DNA from: Paraburkholderia flagellata | GTDB taxonomy: Bacteria; Pseudomonadota; Gammaproteobacteria; Burkholderiales; Burkholderiaceae | Length of the DNA: 64,000 bases | Reading direction: 5' to 3' | Assembly (NCBI RefSeq): GCF_021390645.1 | Contig: NZ_JAJEJT010000003.1 | Span: 930,001-994,000, forward strand | Shown here: piece by piece, positions 26,430-35,161 of the stretch | How positions within the stretch are numbered: position 1 is the stretch's first letter | Layout of the letters: every line of letters starts with the position of its first letter | The notes under the pieces: model-generated | The model's database searches: none | Told to the model about the DNA's origin: nothing | What the model saw: the letters and a program-made list of their open reading frames with translations, nothing else | Translations under genes and position numbers: made by a program

Positions 26430-27917
26430 ATGCCGAGAACAGCTCAGGCCGCGGAAATGCCATCGTTCGGCACGCTGGACCGTGAGGCAGGCAATCTTAG
26501 CCGCCAGGTGGCCGAGGCGCTGCGCGAAGCGGTGCGCAAAGGGGACCTGAGACCCGCCGATGCCTTGCCTTCCACACGCGCGCTCGCCGCTTCGCTCCAG
26601 GTCGCGCGCGGCACCGTGGTCGAGGCGTACGAACAATTGATAGCAGAAGGCTTTCTGGAATCGAAAGCCGGCGCCGGCACGCGCGTGGCGCTCGCGCTGG
26701 CCGAGCCGCCGCCCGCGAGCGCTCCCAGCGCGGCTTCCCGGCAGGCGGAGGAAGCCGGGTTGCCGGAACGCGCCGAAGCGTTCGCGAGGATCGGACGCGA
26801 GTTCAAACCGCTTCCTCCGGTGCCGTTTGCCATTTCGGTGCCAACGGGCATGACCGCGCCCGGCGATATCTGGCGCCGGCTCGGCAACCGCTTGCGCGCA
26901 CGGGGTCCTGCCTCGCCGACCGGCTATGCCGATCCGCTTGGCGCACAGGCGCTGCGCGAAGCCATCGCCGACTATGTGCGCAAGTCACGATCGGTGCGCT
27001 GCGAAGCGGATCAGATCATCGTGACGAGCGGCACCCAGCAGGGGCTCTTTCTCGCAAGCCAGGTGCTGCTCGGGCCGAGCGACCAGGCATGGGTCGAGAA
27101 CCCGGCCTACCGCGGCGTCACCGCCATACTCGAGAGCCTGCCCTACCGCGACGCCATGGTCCGCGTGCCTGTGGACGCCGAAGGTCTCGACGTCGAAGCA
27201 GGCATTCGCATGGCGCCGAAGGCACGCGTGGCGTTCGTCACGCCCTCGCATCAATATCCGCTCGGCATGCCGCTGAGCATGGCGCGGCGTGCGGCGTTGC
27301 TCGCGTGGGCGCGCTCGGCCCATGCGTGGGTCGTCGAAGATGACTACGACAGCGAGTTGCGCTACGAGGGCTATCCGTTTCCCGCGCTGCAGGGGTTGGC
27401 GCCGGATCGCGTGGTGTATCTCGGCACCTTCAGCAAGATCCTCTTTCCGTCACTGCGGCTGGGCTATGTCGTCGTGCCGCCCCATCTCGTCGATGCGTTC
27501 TGCGGCGCGCGCGTGCTCGTGGACCGCCATCCGCCCACTGCCGATCAGCACGTTCTCGCCGCCTTCATGACCGAGGGGCACCTGGAACGTCACGTCCGCA
27601 AGGTCCGCAACGTCTATGCGGAACAGCGGCTCAGCCTGATCGGGACACTCGAAGCGCTATTGCCCCCGGACCTTGCGTGGATCGAGCCCGGCGATCAGGG
27701 CATGCATCTCGTGCTTTGGCTCGCCGCAAGGTTGGACGATCACCAGATTGTGCGGCTCGCAGCGAACGAGGGTGTCGCCGTGCGCGCGGCGTCGCCCATG
27801 TTCGCCGCCGGCACCGCGCGCCCGGGGCTGATCCTGGGCTTCGGTGGCTTTAGCAGCGCTCAAATGAAAGAGGCTGCGCATCGCCTCGCTGCTGTGATTG
27901 CCGCGGTGGCGAAATGA
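26430..27917 (+). CDS. MocR/PdxR-type regulator (GntR HTH plus aminotransferase domain)
   Basis: 495 residues. N-terminal GntR winged helix at about 12-85 (LSRQVAEALREAVRKGDLRP, LPSTRALAASLQVARGTVVE). C-terminal fold-type-I aminotransferase domain at about 120-490 with TGYADPLGAQALREAIADYV, TSGTQQGLFLASQVLLGP, VVEDDYDSELRYEGYP and the PLP-lysine motif GTFSKILFPSLRLGY. Start at 26430 lacks a clear ribosome site; the Met nine codons later is an alternative. Divergent from paiB-cupin, which are the obvious targets. Confidence 0.92.
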   Translation: MPRTAQAAEMPSFGTLDREAGNLSRQVAEALREAVRKGDLRPADALPSTRALAASLQVARGTVVEAYEQLIAEGFLESKAGAGTRVALALAEPPPASAPSAASRQAEEAGLPERAEAFARIGREFKPLPPVPFAISVPTGMTAPGDIWRRLGNRLRARGPASPTGYADPLGAQALREAIADYVRKSRSVRCEADQIIVTSGTQQGLFLASQVLLGPSDQAWVENPAYRGVTAILESLPYRDAMVRVPVDAEGLDVEAGIRMAPKARVAFVTPSHQYPLGMPLSMARRAALLAWARSAHAWVVEDDYDSELRYEGYPFPALQGLAPDRVVYLGTFSKILFPSLRLGYVVVPPHLVDAFCGARVLVDRHPPTADQHVLAAFMTEGHLERHVRKVRNVYAEQRLSLIGTLEALLPPDLAWIEPGDQGMHLVLWLAARLDDHQIVRLAANEGVAVRAASPMFAAGTARPGLILGFGGFSSAQMKEAAHRLAAVIAAVAK

Positions 27918-27924
27918 AGCGAGA

Positions 27925-28872
27925 TCAGGCATTTCGGGGTACGGGATATCGCTGCGACTTACCCAGTTCGATCGCGAGGAAGTCGACAAACGCCCGAATG
28001 CGTGTGGAAAGCTGATGCCGCTGCGCATACACGGCGTAGATGTCCGCGCCCGGCGTTTCGTACTCGGGCAGCACGACCACGAGCCGCCCGTCCGCCAGAT
28101 ATTCGTTGATATCCCATTCCGCGCGCATCAAAATGCCGTGGCCATCCAGCGCCCACTTCACGGCAATCTCGCCGTCGTTGGTCGTAAGGTTTCCATTGAT
28201 TCGGATTGCTTCTGATTTGCGCGGATTGCCGCGCTCGTTCGAAAGCCGCCACACGCCATACGCTTCATCGCCCTGGCGAATGCTGATGCAGTTGTGCTTC
28301 GCGAGATCGTGCGGCGTGGAAGGCGTGCCCCGGTTCGCAAGATAGGCGGGCGAAGCACAAAGCAAACGCCGGTTCGCCGCGAGACGGCGTGCGATCACGC
28401 GCGTATCCGGCGGCTCGCCGAAGCGGATGCAGACATCGTATGAATCTTCGGTGAGCGGCGGCGGCATGACCGAAAGCTGAAGCTGCACGGAAACCTGCGG
28501 ATACTGCACGACGAAACGCGAAAGCGCCGGCCCGATATGGCTGCGCCCAAAGCCCAGCGTGGCGTTCACGCGCAGCAATCCCTTGGGGTGCTTCTTCGAG
28601 CCGCCGAGCAGTTCGCCCAACTCGTCGATCTCGTCGAGAATCCGCCGCGCATGCTCCAGGTACACCTCGCCTTCGGGCGTCAGCATCATGCGGCGGGTCG
28701 TGCGGTTCACGAGCGGCACCCCGGCGCGCTCCTCCATTTGCGCGAGCCGCTTGCTCACGGCAGCGGGCGTGAGGCCCAGTTCGCGCGCCGCGGCGCTCAG
28801 GCTGCCCGAGGAGGCGAGCGTGGAGAAAAAGCCCAGATCGGCGGGTTGAACGGTGTCGGTCACGGTCGCCAC
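27925..28872 (-). CDS. LysR-family regulator, DmlR-like
   Basis: 315 residues. HTH at about 12-70 (FSTLASSGSLSAAARELGLT, PAAVSKRLAQMEERAGVPLV), effector domain about 98-300 (GLLRVNATLGFGRSHIGPAL, SYDVCIRFGEPPDTRVIARR). Divergent from the tartrate/D-malate dehydrogenase gene with 110 nt between, the same arrangement as dmlR/dmlA, so it probably activates that gene in response to the substrate. Confidence 0.92.
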   Translation of the reverse strand: MATVTDTVQPADLGFFSTLASSGSLSAAARELGLTPAAVSKRLAQMEERAGVPLVNRTTRRMMLTPEGEVYLEHARRILDEIDELGELLGGSKKHPKGLLRVNATLGFGRSHIGPALSRFVVQYPQVSVQLQLSVMPPPLTEDSYDVCIRFGEPPDTRVIARRLAANRRLLCASPAYLANRGTPSTPHDLAKHNCISIRQGDEAYGVWRLSNERGNPRKSEAIRINGNLTTNDGEIAVKWALDGHGILMRAEWDINEYLADGRLVVVLPEYETPGADIYAVYAQRHQLSTRIRAFVDFLAIELGKSQRYPVPRNA

Positions 28873-28908
28873 TTGTGAATTCAGGTTAATGATGCTTTGA
28901 GTCTAGCA

Positions 28909-28924
28909 CCGGTTTTTGAACCGG
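28909..28924. promoter_or_regulatory. inverted repeat in LysR/ttuC intergenic region
   Basis: Perfect 6-bp arms CCGGTT (28909-28914) and AACCGG (28919-28924) separated by TTTG. The position, between a divergent LysR gene and its likely target, fits a LysR binding site; it lies about 60 bp upstream of the enzyme start. Confidence 0.4.
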
Positions 28925-28982
28925 GAGTTGGGTAAAGTGAGCCCACACTGGCCACACCGGCCACACTCCAAAGGAACGAGAC

Positions 28983-30065
28983 ATGAAGACCTATCGCATC
29001 GCAACCATTCCCGGCGACGGCATCGGCAAGGAAGTCGTGCCGGCGGGCAAGGAGGTGCTGGAAGCGCTTGCGAAAACCACACAGCGCTTCGCGTTCGAGT
29101 TCGAGAACTTCGATTGGGGCGCCGACTACTACCGCCAGCACGGTGTGATGATGCCCGCAGATGGCCTCGACGCCATTCGCAGCAAGGACGCCATTCTGTT
29201 CGGCTCCGCGGGCGACCCCGACGTACCCGACCACATCACGCTCTGGGGCCTGCGCCTGAAGATCTGCCAGGGCTTCGATCAGTACGCGAACGTGCGCCCC
29301 ACGCGCATCCTTCCCGGCATCGACGCGCCTTTGAAGCGCTGCAAGCCCGAAGACCTGAACTGGGTGATCGTGCGCGAAAACTCGGAAGGCGAATATTCGG
29401 GCGTGGGCGGCCGCGTGCACCAGGGCCATCCGCTCGAAGCCGCAACCGATGTCTCGATCCTCACGCGCGCCGGCGTCGAACGTATCCTGCGCTTTGCGTT
29501 CCGGCTTGCACAATCGCGCCCCCGCAAGCTGCTCACGGTCATCACCAAGAGCAACGCGCAGCGCCACGCCATGGTCATGTGGGACGAGATTGCGCTGCAA
29601 GTCTCGAAGGAGTTCCCGGACGTGAAGTGGGACAAGGAACTGGTGGACGCCGCCACGGCGCGCATGGTCAACCGCCCCGCTTCGCTCGACACGATCGTCG
29701 CGACCAACCTGCACGCCGACATTCTCAGCGACCTCGCCGCCGCGCTCGCAGGCAGCCTCGGCATTGCGCCCACGGGCAACATCGACCCCGAGCGGCGTTA
29801 TCCGTCGATGTTCGAGCCGATCCACGGTTCCGCCTTCGACATCATGGGCCGGGGGCTCGCCAATCCCATCGGCACGTTCTGGTCGGTCGTGATGCTGCTC
29901 GAACACCTCGGCGAAACCGAAGCCGCCGCTCACGTGATGCAGGCCATCGAGACCGTGACGGCCAACCCCGCGCTGCACACCGGCGACCTTGGCGGCAAGG
30001 CGACTACCGCGCAGGTCACGGCTGCGGTATGCGAACTCGTCGAGAAGGCGGCCGTCGCTGCCTGA
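28983..30065 (+). CDS. ttuC: tartrate dehydrogenase / D-malate dehydrogenase (decarboxylating)
   Basis: 360 residues of the isocitrate/isopropylmalate dehydrogenase superfamily. YRIATIPGDGIGKEVVPAGK, FENFDWGADYYRQHG, LWGLRLKICQGFDQYANVRP (substrate Arg), VIVRENSEGEYSGVGGRVHQ and the C-terminal FEPIHGSAFDIMGRGLANPI are typical of the TtuC/YeaU (DmlA) group. NAD- and Mn-dependent oxidation of tartrate or D-malate. Ribosome site AAGGAACGAG. Followed 89 nt downstream by an MFS carrier. Confidence 0.93.
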   Translation: MKTYRIATIPGDGIGKEVVPAGKEVLEALAKTTQRFAFEFENFDWGADYYRQHGVMMPADGLDAIRSKDAILFGSAGDPDVPDHITLWGLRLKICQGFDQYANVRPTRILPGIDAPLKRCKPEDLNWVIVRENSEGEYSGVGGRVHQGHPLEAATDVSILTRAGVERILRFAFRLAQSRPRKLLTVITKSNAQRHAMVMWDEIALQVSKEFPDVKWDKELVDAATARMVNRPASLDTIVATNLHADILSDLAAALAGSLGIAPTGNIDPERRYPSMFEPIHGSAFDIMGRGLANPIGTFWSVVMLLEHLGETEAAAHVMQAIETVTANPALHTGDLGGKATTAQVTAAVCELVEKAAVAA

Positions 30066-30154
30066 GCGCTGCCGCGCCGTCAAAGAAAGCAGACACGGGG
30101 GCGTGACACAAAAAATACCCGCGCGCCCTCGTCAACCCTCCAAGGAGGAGACAC

Positions 30155-31462
30155 GTGAATTCGGACACCGAAGCAATCGTCACACGCAAACTGATGTGGC
30201 GCATCATCCCGTTCGTCATGCTGCTCTATTTCGTGAGCTTCCTCGACCGGGTCAACGTCGGCTTCGCGGCAATGACGATGAATAAGGCGATTGGCCTTTC
30301 GCCCACGGCGTTCGGCTTCGGCGGCGGGCTATTCTTCATCGGCTACTTTCTGTTCGAAGTGCCTTCGAACCTCATTTTGCACCGCGTGGGCGCGCGCATC
30401 TGGATCGCGCGCGTCATGGTCACGTGGGGTATTGTCTCGGCGGCCTCCGCATTCGTGACCGGGCCCACGAGTTTCTATGCACTGCGCTTTTTGCTTGGCG
30501 TGGCGGAAGCGGGCTTTTTCCCCGGCATCATCCTCTATCTGAGCCTCTGGTTCCCGACGAAGCAGCGCGCGGCAGCCGCGGCATGGTTCATGGCGGCCGC
30601 GCCGATCTCGACCGCGCTCGGCTCGCCCATTTCGGGCGCGCTCATGCAACTGCCGCGCATGTTCGGTCTCGCCAACTGGCAACTGCTTTACGTGATCGAA
30701 GCGGTTCCCGCCGTGCTTCTGGGTTTCGTGGTCCTGAAGGTCCTCACCGATACGCCTTCCAAAGCGCGCTGGCTGCAGCCGCAAGAGCGCGACTGGCTAA
30801 TGGCGAAGCTCGCAGATGAAGCGCGGGCGCGCGAGAGCCACACGGGCCACACGGCAGGCGCGCTGAGCGCCCTGCGCGACCCGCGCGTGCTGGCGCTCGC
30901 GCTGATCTACTTCGGCACCTCGGCGGGCCTCTACACGCTTGGTCTGTGGGCGCCGCTCATCATCCGGCAATACGGCTTCAGCTCGCTCGAAACGGGCCTG
31001 CTGAACGCGATACCGAGCATCGTCGCAGTCGTCGTCATGATTCTCTGGGCGCGGCACTCCGACCGCACGGCGGAGCGCACCTGGCACGTCGTGATTCCCT
31101 GTGTGCTCGCATGCGTGGGTTTCGTCTTCGCGGGGCAGGCCAGCACGGCGCTGATGATCGTGCTGGCGCTCGTGGTGGTCAATATCGGCATCAGCGCCGC
31201 CAAGGCGCCGCTCTGGGCCATGCCGAGCATGTTTCTCTCCGGCGCGGGGGCAGCGGCAGGGATCGCCATGATCAATTCGATCGGCAATCTCGGCGGGTTC
31301 GTGGGACCCGTCGCGATCGGCTGGCTGAAGACTCAGACCGGGGGTTATGCCGCGGGCTTGTACGTCGTTGGCGCGACGCTCGCGCTTTCCGCGGTGGTGA
31401 CGTTGATGCTGAGCCGCAAGGCGAGCCAGCCAATGATGGCGCAAGTGAAGCACGATCACTGA
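30155..31462 (+). CDS. MFS transporter, tartrate (TtuB)-like ACS family
   Basis: 435 residues, GTG start with AAGGAGGAG. ACS-family signature KLMWRIIPFVMLLYFVSFLD RVNVGFAAM at the first helix, GGLFFIGYFLFEVPSNLILH, FLLGVAEAGFFPGIILYLSL, GSPISGALMQLP. Twelve membrane segments, C-terminal VKHDH tail. Sits directly after the TtuC-like enzyme, as in ttuABC-type loci, so tartrate or malate import is the likely job. Confidence 0.92.
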   Translation: MNSDTEAIVTRKLMWRIIPFVMLLYFVSFLDRVNVGFAAMTMNKAIGLSPTAFGFGGGLFFIGYFLFEVPSNLILHRVGARIWIARVMVTWGIVSAASAFVTGPTSFYALRFLLGVAEAGFFPGIILYLSLWFPTKQRAAAAAWFMAAAPISTALGSPISGALMQLPRMFGLANWQLLYVIEAVPAVLLGFVVLKVLTDTPSKARWLQPQERDWLMAKLADEARARESHTGHTAGALSALRDPRVLALALIYFGTSAGLYTLGLWAPLIIRQYGFSSLETGLLNAIPSIVAVVVMILWARHSDRTAERTWHVVIPCVLACVGFVFAGQASTALMIVLALVVVNIGISAAKAPLWAMPSMFLSGAGAAAGIAMINSIGNLGGFVGPVAIGWLKTQTGGYAAGLYVVGATLALSAVVTLMLSRKASQPMMAQVKHDH

Positions 31463-31536
31463 GGGGGCGGCCTCTCGCGCGGCTCGCAAAACCTGGCATC
31501 GGCTGGGCACGTCGGACCTTACCGATGCACCTGAAA

Positions 31537-31767
31537 TTACCTGCTGCCACACGCAACGACATACGCAAGCAGGAACGGCATGAACAACAACGTACCGCTA
31601 ACGAGGCCCTTGATCTGGGCCGTGCGTTCGTCATCCTGTTCGACGGCCGTCTCCACCGCGGCACGCTCGTCGGCTGCAAACGTTTCCTCGGCGGGCGCGA
31701 ACGAGTACAGCGTCTGAACACGATTGAGCAGGTGCGAATGATCGATCAGCGATGAAAGCGGGCTCAT
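31537..31767 (-). CDS. small membrane protein of unknown function
   Basis: 76 residues: a polar, acidic N-terminal part (AEETFAADERAAVETAVEQD) and one C-terminal membrane helix (LVSGTLLFMPFLLAYVVACG). GGAGAACC precedes the ATG at 31767. Frame and codon use fit a real gene; no family recognised. It faces the MFS gene and is divergent from the FecR-domain gene. Confidence 0.6.
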   Translation of the reverse strand: MSPLSSLIDHSHLLNRVQTLYSFAPAEETFAADERAAVETAVEQDDERTAQIKGLVSGTLLFMPFLLAYVVACGSR

Positions 31768-31887
31768 GACGGTTCTCCGGGACAAGTTGGTTGCGGGACA
31801 GGTATCAGGATAGGGAGTCCGCCGCGCGCGCCATATCGAATGATTTCGAGATGTGGTGTGGCGCCCTGACGCACCGCTTGGGCCACA

Positions 31888-31922
31888 GTGGACTATGTGC
31901 GCTAACGCACAGAGCGGTCCAC
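31888..31922. promoter_or_regulatory. nested inverted repeats upstream of FecR-domain gene
   Basis: Outer arms GTGGAC (31888-31893) and GTCCAC (31917-31922) enclose an inner hairpin TGTGCG (31896-31901) CTAA CGCACA (31906-31911). About 80 bp upstream of the FecR-domain gene's start; operator or leader hairpin. Confidence 0.35.
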
Positions 31923-32000
31923 GCGGAATCCCTATCCTCGCCAGGTGCCCGAGAGAGCCGGCGCTATCCCTCACGATCGTTTCGCCAAACGGTATCGCCA

Positions 32001-32468
32001 GTGCGTAGCCAAGCCATCAAATATGCCTTGCTTCTCGCCTGCGGGTGGCCGCCAGTCTTCGACGCGCACGCAGCCGATGCTATTGGCATAGTCAAGACGC
32101 TCAAAGGCTCGGTGCATATCGAACGTGCGAGCCAACCGGTGAGCGTTGCGGTCGGCAGCGAGGTGTTCGCAAGCGACCGCGTCCTGACCGGGCAGGCATC
32201 TTCCGTTGGCATCACGCTGCGCGACAACACGCTGCTGACCGAGGGCGCCAACTCCGTTCTCGATCTCAACAAGTTCGCATTCAACACCACCACCTACGAC
32301 GGCGCGCTCGACGTGAGCATCAAGCGCGGCTCGCTCGCCGTGGTCGACGGCAAGCTCGCGAAGGCCAATCCGGAAGCCGTGCGCTACAGCACGCCCACCA
32401 CGACGCTCGGCGTGCGGGGCACCGAATTCATCATCGAGGTAGGGGGAAGCGGGGAGAACGATCATTGA
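32001..32468 (+). CDS. exported FecR-domain protein
   Basis: 155 residues from a GTG at 32001; the ribosome site is weak, so the start is uncertain. Signal peptide ending DAHAAD near residue 24, then one FecR-type beta domain: GIVKTLKGSVHIERASQPVS, VGSEVFASDRVLTGQASSVG, ITLRDNTLLTEGANSVLDLN, and the typical end TPTTTLGVRGTEFIIEV. No membrane anchor, so periplasmic. FecR domains usually sense or bind envelope components. It abuts the OmpA lipoprotein gene and shares its operon with a CHASE2 protein. Confidence 0.85.
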   Translation: MRSQAIKYALLLACGWPPVFDAHAADAIGIVKTLKGSVHIERASQPVSVAVGSEVFASDRVLTGQASSVGITLRDNTLLTEGANSVLDLNKFAFNTTTYDGALDVSIKRGSLAVVDGKLAKANPEAVRYSTPTTTLGVRGTEFIIEVGGSGENDH

Positions 32469-32473
32469 AGACA

Positions 32474-33079
32474 ATGAAAGCAGAACACTGGCTGTCGCGG
32501 TGCCTGACGCTCTCACTATGCTTGTGCCTCCTCGCATGCAGCACGCCCGACAAGATCACGCTGCTGCCCAATCCGGACGGCAGCGTCGGCAACGTGATCG
32601 TGCATAGCGGCAGCAAGACGCAAGTCATCGACAAGGCCTACACGCGCGCGGATGTTTCGAAAGGCGGCGCGATCGAGCAAACCGCCGATAACAAGGCCGC
32701 CGTTGAGACGCACTACGGCGATCTGCTTGCAGCCGAGCCGCCCCGCCCGAGAACGTTCACGATCAATTTCGTTTTTGATTCCGCCACACAGCTCGCACCC
32801 GAGTCCGCGGCCACCGTTACGGATTTGAAGAAAGTATTGGCGACTTGGCCCGCCCCTCACCTCACAGTGGTCGGCCACACCGATATGGCGGGCTCGCAAG
32901 AGTTCAACGACCGGCTTTCCATGCGCAGGGCGCAAAGCGTAGCGTCGTTTCTGGTGAAGTCCGGCATACCCGCGCAGCAGATCGAAGTTGCCGGCCGGGG
33001 CAAGCGCGAGCCGCTCGTCCATACCGCTGACGGCGTGCCCAATCAGGCGAACCGGCGCGCGGTCATCACCGTTCAGTAA
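32474..33079 (+). CDS. OmpA-family peptidoglycan-binding lipoprotein
   Basis: 201 residues. Lipoprotein signal with lipobox LLAC at about 19-22, a short linker domain (about 25-95), and a C-terminal OmpA domain: FTINFVFDSATQLAPESAAT, LTVVGHTDMAGSQEFNDRLS, MRRAQSVASFLVKSGI, GRGKREPL, NRRAVITV. It should tether the outer membrane to peptidoglycan. A TTG at 32465, overlapping the previous stop (TTGA) and behind GGGGAGA, is a serious alternative start. Confidence 0.9.
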   Translation: MKAEHWLSRCLTLSLCLCLLACSTPDKITLLPNPDGSVGNVIVHSGSKTQVIDKAYTRADVSKGGAIEQTADNKAAVETHYGDLLAAEPPRPRTFTINFVFDSATQLAPESAATVTDLKKVLATWPAPHLTVVGHTDMAGSQEFNDRLSMRRAQSVASFLVKSGIPAQQIEVAGRGKREPLVHTADGVPNQANRRAVITVQ

Positions 33080-33121
33080 TCCATATCGATACGCGGTGCT
33101 CCTCATCAAGCCCATGCCACC

Positions 33122-34585
33122 ATGAAACGCTACCGCAACTCATGCATCGCGTTCGTCAGGCGCTTGATGCGGGCGGGCAAGGGGCGCCCCTGGGCGCTCG
33201 CGGTGCTCGTGACGTTTCTGTTCATCAACCTGTGCAGCGAATGGCCCGGCGACGTTGCTCGCCCCGCCTTTCTCGACACGCTCATCGACGTGTTGCCCGA
33301 TACCTTCGGCTCCGCGCGCCAGCTTCTTTTCGACCACTATCAGCGCCGCTTTCCACGCGTGCCGACCACACAACCGGTGACGATCGTCGAGATCGACGAC
33401 AAGACGCTCGAAGCCTTCGGCCAATGGCCCTGGCCGCGCAACCGCCTCGCTGGCCTCGTCGATGCGATCGAGGCGAACAAACCGCTGGCAATCGGACTTG
33501 ACATCTACATGCCCGAGCCCGACCAAACCTCGCCTGGCAACGTGGCCGACAACTTGCCCGCCTCGGAAGCGGCGCTCGCCACACAACTGCGCGCGCTGCC
33601 CAGCCACGAGCGTATTCTCGCGACCGCGTTGCGCGCGTCGCCTTCTATCCTGGGCGCGGCGGCGTTCGACTATGCGACATCCACGACACGTACCGACATT
33701 CTGAGCGCCCCCGTGCTCGTGCACGGCTCGGATGCGCTCGCGAACGTTCACCGCTTCGACTACGTGCTCGCGAGCCTTCCCGAACTGCAGGGCGCGGCCC
33801 ACGGCCAGGCCATGCTCAACGTCGCGCAGGAACAGGGCACGGTACGGCGCATTCCGCTCGTGCTGGGTCTTCGCGACAAGCTCGTGCCTGGTCTGCCTAT
33901 AGAAATGTTGCGCGTGGCCACCGGCTCTCCAGCCATCGAGGTGTTTGCGGGCCAATCGGGCGTACGGGCCGTGGGCGTGGCGGACGTGCGGGTGCCCACG
34001 CAACCCGACGGCGATATCTGGCTGCATTTCGCCTCCATCGCGAGCACGCAGCAGCGCTATGTTTCCGCGAGCGACGTGCTGAAAGGCAAGGTCGACGCGA
34101 GCCGCATCCGTAACAAGCTGATACTCGTCGGTCTCACCGGCACGGGCTTGACCGACATGCGCACGACCGCGCTAGGCGAACTGGTGCCCGGCATCGAGAT
34201 TCAGGCACAGGTGATCGAGACGATTTTCGAGGGGCGTTTCCTGCAGCGTCCGGACTGGCTGATCTGGTGTGAGACGGCCTTCATTCTGGTGCTCGGCCTG
34301 CTCTTCATCTGGTATATGCCGCGCAGCGATTCGAGGCTCGCCGTATTCATGCGCACCGTGCCGAAAGCGTCCGCGATCATCGGCCTTACGCTTAACTTGT
34401 TGACGCTTTCGGTTTGCTTCCTCGTATTCCGGTATTTCGGCTTCCTTGTCGATGCCGCATCGATCTTCATCATCCTCTCCGCGGTCATGGGCAGCTTCTT
34501 CACCATCTCCCTCATGGAGCCGGAAGCGCAAAAAGCATCCAGCTCCGTCACAACGGCCGGAACGGGCGCGTCGATCAACACTTAA
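33122..34585 (+). CDS. CHASE2-domain membrane sensor without output domain
   Basis: 487 residues. Membrane helix at about 24-40, a large periplasmic CHASE2 domain to about 375 (TQPVTIVEIDDKTLEAFGQW, PWPRNRLAGLVDAIEANKPL, AIGLDIYMPEPDQTSPG, VRRIPLVLGLRDKLVPGLPI, GKVDASRIRNKLILVGLTGT, PGIEIQAQVIETIFEGRFLQ), then three helices (about 378-465). Such proteins usually end in a cyclase, kinase or GGDEF domain; here only a 20-residue polar tail follows. It may signal through the FecR and OmpA partners or an unlinked protein. Confidence 0.9.
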   Translation: MKRYRNSCIAFVRRLMRAGKGRPWALAVLVTFLFINLCSEWPGDVARPAFLDTLIDVLPDTFGSARQLLFDHYQRRFPRVPTTQPVTIVEIDDKTLEAFGQWPWPRNRLAGLVDAIEANKPLAIGLDIYMPEPDQTSPGNVADNLPASEAALATQLRALPSHERILATALRASPSILGAAAFDYATSTTRTDILSAPVLVHGSDALANVHRFDYVLASLPELQGAAHGQAMLNVAQEQGTVRRIPLVLGLRDKLVPGLPIEMLRVATGSPAIEVFAGQSGVRAVGVADVRVPTQPDGDIWLHFASIASTQQRYVSASDVLKGKVDASRIRNKLILVGLTGTGLTDMRTTALGELVPGIEIQAQVIETIFEGRFLQRPDWLIWCETAFILVLGLLFIWYMPRSDSRLAVFMRTVPKASAIIGLTLNLLTLSVCFLVFRYFGFLVDAASIFIILSAVMGSFFTISLMEPEAQKASSSVTTAGTGASINT

Positions 34586-34680
34586 CGATTTCTTCAGTTG
34601 CTGTCCATGTTTTCGTTCACGTGGCGGGCGGATACTGCCTGCGTGTCGTTGCGTTCGATGCGTTCGTTCGGAGCTTCCCG

Positions 34681-35115
34681 ATGCGCCACTTCGCCCATGC
34701 CCCAACGCATGCCCCCGCGCCAATCAAGGCGGACCTCGCGTTCGTGCGCACATTCGCGCTGCTTGTCGCGCTGCAGGGCGCAGGAGAATGGATCGCCTGG
34801 ATCGTGCGCGTGCCCATTCCCGGCCCGGTCATCGGCCTCGTGCTGCTGCTCTGCCTGCTTTCCGCGGCGCCTCGGGTCGAGCGCCACGTGGCAGGTCCGG
34901 CACTTGGGTTGCTGAATCATCTTTCGCTTTTGTTTATCCCCGCTGGCGCCGGTGTATTCGCGCTTGGCGGCGTGTTGAAAGGTCAACTATTCGCAATCGC
35001 TGTCGCCATCGTGGTGAGCACCGCGCTTTCGATCGCCGCAGGCGGACTCGTGACCTGCGCGTTGCTCGAAAGGAAAACGAAACAATCGATGCAGTCCGCG
35101 AAGGTCGAACAGTAG
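34681..35115 (+). CDS. CidA/LrgA-family holin-like protein
   Basis: 144 residues with four membrane helices: FVRTFALLVALQGAGEWIAW, IPGPVIGLVLLLCLLSA, LGLLNHLSLLFIPAGAGVFA, AVAIVVSTALSIAAGGLVTC. The IPGPVIGL and LSLLFIPAGAG motifs define the family. GGAG lies 8 nt before ATG 34681. Paired with an LrgB-type gene 46 nt downstream; the pair affects murein turnover, lysis or small-acid (pyruvate/acetate) transport in other bacteria. Confidence 0.9.
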   Translation: MRHFAHAPTHAPAPIKADLAFVRTFALLVALQGAGEWIAWIVRVPIPGPVIGLVLLLCLLSAAPRVERHVAGPALGLLNHLSLLFIPAGAGVFALGGVLKGQLFAIAVAIVVSTALSIAAGGLVTCALLERKTKQSMQSAKVEQ

Positions 35116-35161
35116 GCGGCTTCGGCGGCTTTGCGCCGGGTATGCCGCGAGGAGACCCATC

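Noticed and set aside
32045..32473. Plus-strand frame in register with the OmpA lipoprotein but extending 143 codons upstream
   Set aside because: Arg-rich shadow of the FecR-domain gene; the lipoprotein signal fixes the real start at 32474 or 32465.
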